DNA from: Bacteroidetes bacterium CG23_combo_of_CG06-09_8_20_14_all_32_9
Lineage (GTDB): Bacteria > Bacteroidota > Bacteroidia > Bacteroidales > GWA2-32-17
Assembly: GCA_002771395.1 (NCBI GenBank)
Contig: PCSS01000241.1
Location: 1 to 5,137, forward strand
Direction: 5' to 3'
Length of the DNA stretch: 5,137 nt
In this document: positions 1 through 5,137 of the stretch, piece by piece
Layout of the letters: each line of letters starts with the position of its first letter
Position numbering within the stretch: position 1 is the first letter of the stretch
Made by a program: the position numbers and the translations under genes
The notes under the pieces: model-generated
The model's input: only the letters and a program-made list of their open reading frames with translations
Told to the model about the DNA's origin: nothing
Databases searched by the model: none

Positions 1-82
1 CTTTACCCCATCCCTAAAGGGAGCGTTGATTTTCAATGACTTCTCCCTTTAGGGTTAGGGGTAAAAAGTCATTGAAAATCAA
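1..82. repeat. Overlapping double inverted repeat downstream of lpxH
   Basis: Two inverted repeats interleave here. Pair A: 2-23 with 43-65; bases 12-23 pair perfectly with 43-54 and bases 2-9 with 58-65, with a small internal mismatch around 10-11 and 55-57. Pair B: 26-42 with 66-82 is a perfect 17-bp match (core ttgattttcaatgact and its reverse complement). Each arm of one pair lies in the loop of the other or beside it, so the two hairpins compete. The G/C-rich part (ccctaaaggg, ttaggggtaaa) stands out from the AT-rich surroundings and resembles palindromic intergenic repeats I associate with Bacteroidota genomes; that resemblance is from memory, not a search. It lies just past the lpxH stop, so it could end the transcript or protect its 3' end, but no U-tract follows either stem on the minus strand, so a classical intrinsic terminator is not supported. 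The element touches the window edge and may continue. Confidence 0.8.
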
Positions 83-110
83 ATCCACCGACATTACAGA
101 CAAACACTAA

Positions 111-878
111 TTACAATGCAGATTTTTGTTTGTAATGTTTAAGCATCACTTCATTTCCATCAAATACCGCATAAGTAAAATTTGTAATCCAGTCGCCGAG
201 GTTAATAAATTTTGAGTTTTCATTCAATTGAAATTCATAAGGGATATGCCGATGTCCGAATATAAAAAAATCAAAATGTTCTTTTACGAGTTTTTGTTTG
301 GCTAATGTAATAAGATGTTCTTTTTCTTCGCCTAAAAATTTAAGGTTTTCTGATTTATCATTATTATAACGACTTTTTTTAGACCAGTTTATTCCAATCC
401 ACATGGTAAAATTAGGATGCAATTGCTTAAAAAACCATTGAACAACTTTATTTAAAAAAATCTTTTTTAAAATTTTAAAACTTATGTCGTTAGGTCCTAA
501 TGCATCGCCATGAGCAATAAAAAAACGTTTCCCGTTAATTTCTCTTATTTCGTGCTTACGATGAAGAATAACTCCGGTTTCGGAAGGCAGATAATTAAAA
601 ATCCACAAATCGTGATTACCTGTAAAATAATGTACCGGAATGCCGCTGTCGCAAATTTCCGAAAGTTTACCAAGAAATCTTACAAAACCTTTTGGCACCA
701 CCCGTTTGTGCTCGAACCAGAAATCGAACATATCGCCTACCAAATAAATTTCTTCGGCATCATTTTTTATTTCATCAAGCCATTTTACAAGCAATTTTTC
801 GCGTACAAGACTTTCGGCATGGTTGGGTAAACCAAGATGTGCATCAGATAAAAAATATATTTTTTTGCCGGTTTTCAA
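111..878 (-). CDS. lpxH: UDP-2,3-diacylglucosamine diphosphatase (LpxH)
   Basis: This 255-residue calcineurin-like metallophosphoesterase is the best match to LpxH, which cleaves UDP-2,3-diacylglucosamine to lipid X and UMP in lipid A synthesis, acting at the cytoplasmic face of the inner membrane. All metal-site motifs are present in order: SDAHLG (D12, H14), GDMFDFW (D49), GNHD (N88), AHGD (H123) and GHRH (H209, H211). Residues 130-175 look like the helical, hydrophobic and basic lid insert of LpxH. Length is close to the 240 residues of the E. coli enzyme. E. coli has GNRD where this has GNHD, a form I recall from Bacteroidota homologues. The frame is open only from 893 and has no ATG; TTG at 878-876 gives MKTGKKIYF and a four-base TTGA overlap with the peptidase stop, which suggests translational coupling. 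A related phosphoesterase with another substrate is the main alternative. Confidence 0.88.
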   Translation of the reverse strand: MKTGKKIYFLSDAHLGLPNHAESLVREKLLVKWLDEIKNDAEEIYLVGDMFDFWFEHKRVVPKGFVRFLGKLSEICDSGIPVHYFTGNHDLWIFNYLPSETGVILHRKHEIREINGKRFFIAHGDALGPNDISFKILKKIFLNKVVQWFFKQLHPNFTMWIGINWSKKSRYNNDKSENLKFLGEEKEHLITLAKQKLVKEHFDFFIFGHRHIPYEFQLNENSKFINLGDWITNFTYAVFDGNEVMLKHYKQKSAL

Positions 879-3841
879 AACATCATGGGTAATTCATTGG
901 TGTATTTAAACGGTACAAGTTTGGAAAAATTTAAAGTAAATCGTATTTTTTCTATATAGGTACTTGTAAACATATCATTTATTTGTTTAATGTCTTTTGA
1001 CATAGTAATTGGAAAATACACTGCAAATATACCGGGAATTATTCTAAGTTCAATTCCTGCTTCGTAAGGAAATGTAACTGAACCGATAAAAGCATTACGG
1101 GCATTGTTATAAGTTGCAATATTAAAGTAAATACTTAATGGTACAGGAACCGGAAAAGCGGCTTTCAAATTTAGTGAAGTCATCCATGCATTGGTTTGTA
1201 CAGGTGTAAAAATTCCAAAACCACCATCATTGCTAATAAACTGGTGCGACCATAAGTTTCCGTCATAAATTCCGGCGTTTCTGTCAGGAAAAGTTTCCGA
1301 AAATTTATAATCGTTATAACCTATTGTACCGGATAGTTTAAAATTGTTCCGAATTTCTGTACTTTTATTACAGATAAATGTTCCGGCAAAAAGTCTGGTA
1401 CTAAATCCTGTTCCGCGTTTTTTATAATTTATTTGAAATTTGTATTCTCCCCAGCTTTTTGAGAATCCTGGACCAAATTCAGCATTTAGTTCACCCGAGT
1501 AAGGCATTAATTTAGAATGATTGTTAATCTGGACAATAACATTAAACAATAAAATATCAGATTTAATATAACGATTAATAATGTTTGAAGTTTTTAAAAC
1601 AGCCTGCCATTGTTGCTTTGGTTTTTGCGGAGTTCTTTTAAAAAGCAATTTTATTCCGCCATCACTTTTTTGCCACAGATACAATTTTTGGCTTACAGAA
1701 TTAAACTGTTGAAAATTAGAGAATAGGCTGAGTTTTTGTAAACCAAAAGAGTATGGATAAAAGTTGTATTCGGCATAAGCAATCCCGGCAAGTTCGCCCG
1801 AATTTGTACCGTACATCGGCATTAAGCGGTATTGACAAGTTTTTTCAGGCAAAAACGAATTGTAAATTAATATTCCGGGAAGCCATCCATCTGCACTATT
1901 CCAGCCAACAACAGGGGTATAACAAATTCGGGTTTTTACAGGATTTTCAAAAATTCCTAACAACTGAAAATTAAGAGGTTCTGTTTTTTTTAAAATTCCA
2001 TTTTTTTTTGAAATATTGTTTCGGCGATTTATTTCAAACATTTCTTGTTTTGGGTCAAGGGCAATTTTATCAAAATCCTGTTGTAATGAAATGGTTTTTT
2101 TACCCGAAAAACCATCAATCCATGCAGAATCAACAGCAATTCCGTTTGAAAATAAAGCGTAATTTAATGGTGAAATAAGTTTACCCGAATTTTTTAAGGT
2201 AAGTTCGCAGGAATTTAACGATTTGTTGAATTTTATATGTTTTATTTTATAATCCGAATAATTTACTGTTTTACAAATACCATTAAAAAACCATGAAAGA
2301 TTTTTTCCTGTACAATCTTCTAAAACTTTTTGCAAATCATTTGGGTACGGATGCTTGAATTTCCATTTTTCAAAAAAAACATTCATACATTGGTCAAAAT
2401 CTTTTTCGCCCAAATAATTTCTTAGATAATTCATTGCAAATGCCCCTTTTAAATATGCTATAATGACATAATTTTCAGTTAACAGAGCTTCTGAGCTAAC
2501 ATCTAAAGGCTGGTCAGAGCCGTTTCGTGCAATGTATTCACAGGCATATCGGTTTAAATCAAATGGCGATAAATTTTTTATTCCCATTAATTTAAACAAT
2601 TGATAAAAAGAGTTGTAATAACCCGCGTTTTTTGCAATTTCGGTTATGTAATGCTGTTCATAATAACTGTTTATGCCTTCGTCCATCCATGGGTGTTCGC
2701 GCTCGTTAAAACCGAGAATTCCGTAAAGCCAGTTATGTCCCACTTCGTGAACAATAACTTCCTCAAGACTTTCGCTATTGCCCGACCATCCTATATTTGT
2801 AATCATCGGGTATTCCATTCCGCCACCTGCTCCAAGTGCCGATTCTACTGCTGTGCATTGCGAATAAGGATATTCGCCCAACCATTCTGAATAATAAAAA
2901 ACAGCATTGTTTACATAATTTATTGCATTTTTCCAGATATTTCCTTCAAGGTTTGTAAAGTAAACCCAGGTAGTAACGGTTTTTCCACTATTTGGCAATT
3001 TCACATTTCCTTTAAGCACGTGAAACCGTTTGTCGGCAAACCATGCAAAATCGTGAACGCTATCCTGAACAAAGTGCAAAGTTTTATGTTTTGATGATGA
3101 CGGCGGAAAACTTATATCATATTTATTGTAGTTTAATAATTTTGAAGTTTCTTTAGCATTTTCTTCTATACTGGCAATTTCTTCGCTATTTTGAAGTACC
3201 CCGGTAGCAGCAACAATGTAATTTTTGGGAATTGTTATAGAAACATCAAATTTGCCAAATTCCGAATAAAATTCGCCTTCATTGAGATAAGGAAAATAAT
3301 GCCATCCCGAATTATCATATACCGCCGGTTTAGGGTACCATTGCGTTACTTGGTACGACTGACCGTAATGCCCCAGTCGCGAAAAATCTTCACCGGGAAT
3401 TTTTACATAAAACGGAGTTGTTATTTTTATTGATTTTCCCGGAAAAAGTTTTTTAGACAGAATAATTTTGCAGATATCTGTAGTATCTTTTAAAAATTGC
3501 CAATGTACAGTTTCGCCGTCAACTTTAAAATCAAGACTGTCAATATATCCGTGTGATGAATCTGGAGCATAATAAAAATTCAAATTGCCACTTCTTTCCA
3601 ATTGTAATGCCATGGGAGTTGAAGTGTTACTGTACCCGTTGGGCCACAAATGAAAATATAAAAAAGTAAGTGTGTCGGGAGAATTATTGGTATAAACAAC
3701 TTCCTCAAATGCGCTTAATGTGTTTTTTGTGTCGTCTAATTTTACGTTTATTTTATAATCTACACGTTGTTGAAAATAATTTTGTCCTGCCGAAAAAAAT
3801 GGCAGAAAAACTAATAAAAATAATTGCCGGATATTTTTCAG
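875..3841 (-). CDS. Secreted M1-family zinc metallopeptidase with barrel-like C-terminal region
   Basis: This is a gluzincin aminopeptidase-like protein of about 988 residues. Counting from CTG at 3841, residues 1-19 form a signal peptide (basic KNIR, hydrophobic LFLLVFLPFF, then SAG before QN). The N-terminal beta domain of M1 enzymes follows. GGGMEYP at 339-345 replaces the GAMEN substrate-binding motif, and HEVGH at 365-369, then 18 residues, then E388 (in WMDEG) is the full zinc site HExxH-18-E. Y463 in AYLKG is the likely catalytic tyrosine. The peptidase part should therefore be active, cutting N-terminal residues from peptides outside the cytoplasm; the true substrate is unknown. Residues from about 620 to the end are rich in alternating hydrophobic and aromatic strands and contain no known motif I can name. 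A start at TTG 3649, the first of the usual ATG/GTG/TTG codons, would lose the signal peptide and part of the first domain. CTG 3841 or ATA 3853 is preferred. The gene follows the TlpA gene almost without a gap and overlaps lpxH by four bases. Confidence 0.88.
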   Translation of the reverse strand: MKNIRQLFLLVFLPFFSAGQNYFQQRVDYKINVKLDDTKNTLSAFEEVVYTNNSPDTLTFLYFHLWPNGYSNTSTPMALQLERSGNLNFYYAPDSSHGYIDSLDFKVDGETVHWQFLKDTTDICKIILSKKLFPGKSIKITTPFYVKIPGEDFSRLGHYGQSYQVTQWYPKPAVYDNSGWHYFPYLNEGEFYSEFGKFDVSITIPKNYIVAATGVLQNSEEIASIEENAKETSKLLNYNKYDISFPPSSSKHKTLHFVQDSVHDFAWFADKRFHVLKGNVKLPNSGKTVTTWVYFTNLEGNIWKNAINYVNNAVFYYSEWLGEYPYSQCTAVESALGAGGGMEYPMITNIGWSGNSESLEEVIVHEVGHNWLYGILGFNEREHPWMDEGINSYYEQHYITEIAKNAGYYNSFYQLFKLMGIKNLSPFDLNRYACEYIARNGSDQPLDVSSEALLTENYVIIAYLKGAFAMNYLRNYLGEKDFDQCMNVFFEKWKFKHPYPNDLQKVLEDCTGKNLSWFFNGICKTVNYSDYKIKHIKFNKSLNSCELTLKNSGKLISPLNYALFSNGIAVDSAWIDGFSGKKTISLQQDFDKIALDPKQEMFEINRRNNISKKNGILKKTEPLNFQLLGIFENPVKTRICYTPVVGWNSADGWLPGILIYNSFLPEKTCQYRLMPMYGTNSGELAGIAYAEYNFYPYSFGLQKLSLFSNFQQFNSVSQKLYLWQKSDGGIKLLFKRTPQKPKQQWQAVLKTSNIINRYIKSDILLFNVIVQINNHSKLMPYSGELNAEFGPGFSKSWGEYKFQINYKKRGTGFSTRLFAGTFICNKSTEIRNNFKLSGTIGYNDYKFSETFPDRNAGIYDGNLWSHQFISNDGGFGIFTPVQTNAWMTSLNLKAAFPVPVPLSIYFNIATYNNARNAFIGSVTFPYEAGIELRIIPGIFAVYFPITMSKDIKQINDMFTSTYIEKIRFTLNFSKLVPFKYTNELPMMF
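1984..2009. repeat. Paired homopolymer runs inside the peptidase gene
   Basis: On the coding (minus) strand a run of nine A (2009-2001) and a run of eight A (1991-1984) lie nine bases apart, encoding the segment SKKNGILKKT at the junction between the peptidase part and the barrel-like C-terminal region. Losing one A in the first run gives a stop within a few codons (TTT TAA), and gaining one gives a stop about a dozen codons later (TCT TAA). The reading frame is intact in this sequence. The runs may be no more than a consequence of AT-rich lysine codons. Confidence 0.6.
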
Positions 3842-3849
3842 TGTAGTTT

Positions 3850-5004
3850 TTATTTTTTGTAGATTTGTTCAAGAGCATCTATAAGTTGTTGACCATACAG
3901 ATTTTTTGCAATAATATTTCCTTTTGGGTCTATTAAAAAATTTGATGGAATACTTTGAATTCCATAGAGTTTAGCTACCGGTGAGTTCCAGTATTGCAAG
4001 TCGCTTCCGTGCTTCCATTGCCACAGCCCGTCTTTTTTAATGGCTTGAGTCCACTCATTTTTATCTTTATCTAATGAAACCTGGAAAACCTTAAATCCTT
4101 TTTTCTGAAATTTATTAAACGCTTGCAATACAGCAGGGTTTTCCTTACGACAGGGTGCACACCACGAAGCCCAAAAATCTAATAAAACATAACTCGCGCT
4201 AAATGATGAAAGTTTAATGAGGTTTCCCTCAGGCGATGGAACTTCAAAATCGGGAGCCTTCATTCCTTGTTGTATATTATTATTGAACATTTGCTGACGA
4301 GCTAATAGTTGCTGCTTAAATTCTATTATTTGGCTATGAAATTCTTTAACGTGCTTTGAATTATGATATTTTGCCATCATTACAGAATCAATTAAATTAT
4401 AATAAGGCGCATCTATCATATAATTAAAAACCGGATTACGACTATCAAAAGACTGATAAATAGCAGGTAAACACGCAAAAGATGATGGGTTTTTCTTAAT
4501 AAAATTAAATACTTCCTGCCTGTGATTTTCAACAATTGCATTACTCTCATTAGTAAAAACAGTTCTTAACGAATCAATATGGGTACTGTCTGCGTTAACA
4601 ATTTTTTCGTTATAAAGTTTCTGAATTTTTGAAAAAGCATCACCAAGTTTCTGCTGCAATTGTTTTATTTGTTCAGAAGTTGCAGAGCCAGAAACTTTAT
4701 AATTTCCTGCAAAATTTACAGTATCAGTTTCAAGGGTAATATTATCGGTGGTATCGATAAATAATAGTATAGGATTCATTTTGTTGAAATATAAATTAAA
4801 GAAATCGGATTCTGTAATTTTACCTTCAAATAAAAAATGATTGTCCGCACCAATTTTTACCGAGTCGGTTTTACCCGATGATGAAAGATAAATTACTTTA
4901 TCTTTGCCATTGTTTACTTTACCAGATACCTTGTACCCTTTGTTATCGCTGTTACATGAATATAGAAAAATTACAAGTCCAAATAAGAAAAAATATGCTT
5001 TCAT
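3850..5004 (-). CDS. TlpA-family thiol-disulfide lipoprotein with DUF4369 domain
   Basis: This 384-residue protein starts with a lipoprotein signal (hydrophobic FFLFGLVIFL, then LYSC with Cys17 as the lipidated residue), so it is anchored in a membrane facing the periplasm or beyond. Residues about 23-110 fit the DUF4369 beta domain common in Bacteroidota (YKVSGKV at the start, KTDSVKIG, then FLFEGKI). Residues 110-245 are mainly helical and hydrophilic. Residues 246-384 form a TlpA/ResA-type thioredoxin fold: GMKAPDFEVPSPEG, LLDFWASWCAPC with the redox pair Cys282 and Cys285, and the cis-proline P353 in SIPSNFLID. The likely role is reduction of extracytoplasmic disulfides, for example in cytochrome c maturation or stress, fed by a DsbD/CcdA-type membrane partner not present here; the target is not known. 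The ATG start at 5004 gives a complete signal peptide. The gene is first in the apparent operon, and its TAA stop at 3852-3850 lies beside the probable peptidase start. Confidence 0.92.
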   Translation of the reverse strand: MKAYFFLFGLVIFLYSCNSDNKGYKVSGKVNNGKDKVIYLSSSGKTDSVKIGADNHFLFEGKITESDFFNLYFNKMNPILLFIDTTDNITLETDTVNFAGNYKVSGSATSEQIKQLQQKLGDAFSKIQKLYNEKIVNADSTHIDSLRTVFTNESNAIVENHRQEVFNFIKKNPSSFACLPAIYQSFDSRNPVFNYMIDAPYYNLIDSVMMAKYHNSKHVKEFHSQIIEFKQQLLARQQMFNNNIQQGMKAPDFEVPSPEGNLIKLSSFSASYVLLDFWASWCAPCRKENPAVLQAFNKFQKKGFKVFQVSLDKDKNEWTQAIKKDGLWQWKHGSDLQYWNSPVAKLYGIQSIPSNFLIDPKGNIIAKNLYGQQLIDALEQIYKK

Positions 5005-5137
5005 GAAATTAAAATTTATCAGACAAAAATAAATAATTATTTAATAGCGTAAAAAAGTGGTGAGTTATTTGATTAAATTTATAAATATAACCTTTACAAT
5101 TAGAAACACAATAAATTGATATATAAAATATTACGCT
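5005..5137 (-). other. Non-coding upstream region of the operon
   Basis: These 133 bases are very AT-rich and contain no reading frame I would support. Apart from the promoter element near the start codon I see no operator, riboswitch or RNA gene. The neighbouring gene on this side lies outside the window, so it is unknown whether this is a divergent or a tandem intergenic region. Confidence 0.6.
5024..5031 (-). promoter_or_regulatory. Probable Bacteroidota -7 promoter element
   Basis: On the minus strand these bases read TATTTTTG, an exact match to the TAnnTTTG -7 consensus of the primary sigma factor in Bacteroidota. It ends 19 bases before the ATG of the thioredoxin lipoprotein gene, implying a leader of only about a dozen bases. 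The -33 element is weak: about 19 bases upstream there is only a T-run (minus strand, around 5056-5051) instead of a clear TTTG. In sequence this AT-rich a match can occur by chance, but its position is right and it has the only good match I noticed upstream of the operon. Confidence 0.5.

Noticed and set aside
91..138. Stem 91-97/102-105 with 128-138 across the lpxH stop
   Set aside because: Eleven pairs interrupted by a four-base bulge with a loop of about 22 bases, overlapping the coding end and lacking a U-tract; too weak to call a terminator.
510..892. Plus-strand open frames opposite lpxH
   Set aside because: They lie antisense to a gene with a full set of catalytic motifs, have no recognisable domain, and are expected shadows in this AT-rich sequence.
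1753..3433. Plus-strand open frames opposite the peptidase gene
   Set aside because: Short, low-complexity in character and antisense to a clearly coding frame; no promoter or motif supports them.
3647..3649. TTG at 3649 as the peptidase start
   Set aside because: It would remove the signal peptide and the conserved N-terminal sequence that is clearly encoded upstream in the same frame.
5046..5137. Seven-base inverted match agcgtaa (5046-5052) with ttacgct (5131-5137)
   Set aside because: Short, widely spaced and cut off by the window edge; expected by chance unless it extends outside the window.
1..5137. CRISPR array, tRNA/rRNA, transposase, toxin-antitoxin or defence system
   Set aside because: No regularly spaced repeats, cloverleaf, transposase-like frame or defence-type domain was seen; the three genes account for nearly all of the window.

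Overview
The window looks like a piece of a Bacteroidota chromosome. It is AT-rich, its genes lack obvious Shine-Dalgarno sequences, the upstream region holds a TAnnTTTG promoter element, and all three proteins are of kinds typical of this phylum: a DUF4369/TlpA thioredoxin lipoprotein, a large M1 peptidase with a long C-terminal extension, and a Bacteroidota-style LpxH. I cannot place it more finely from the sequence alone.

Layout, read along the minus strand. 5137-5005 is a non-coding, very AT-rich upstream region with a likely promoter next to the first start codon. 5004-3850 encodes a lipid-anchored TlpA-family thiol-disulfide protein. About 3841-875 encodes a secreted M1-family zinc metallopeptidase followed by a long beta-rich, barrel-like C-terminal region. 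878-111 encodes the UDP-2,3-diacylglucosamine diphosphatase LpxH of lipid A synthesis. 110-1 holds a compact double inverted repeat that could fold into two mutually exclusive hairpins and resembles a dispersed intergenic repeat. Both gene junctions are overlapping or nearly so, so the three genes very probably form one operon.

The operon is envelope-themed: a periplasm-facing redox lipoprotein, a secreted peptidase that may sit in the outer membrane, and a cytoplasmic or membrane-peripheral lipid A enzyme. A direct functional link between the three is not shown by the sequence.

The most notable point is start codons. The peptidase frame runs well upstream of 3649, through a clear signal peptide, but contains no ATG there; the start must be CTG (3841), ATA (3853) or another non-ATG codon. 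LpxH also lacks an in-frame ATG and appears to start at TTG in a TTGA overlap with the peptidase stop. I see no defence system, CRISPR array, RNA gene, transposase or other clearly novel system here; this is mostly an ordinary housekeeping region.
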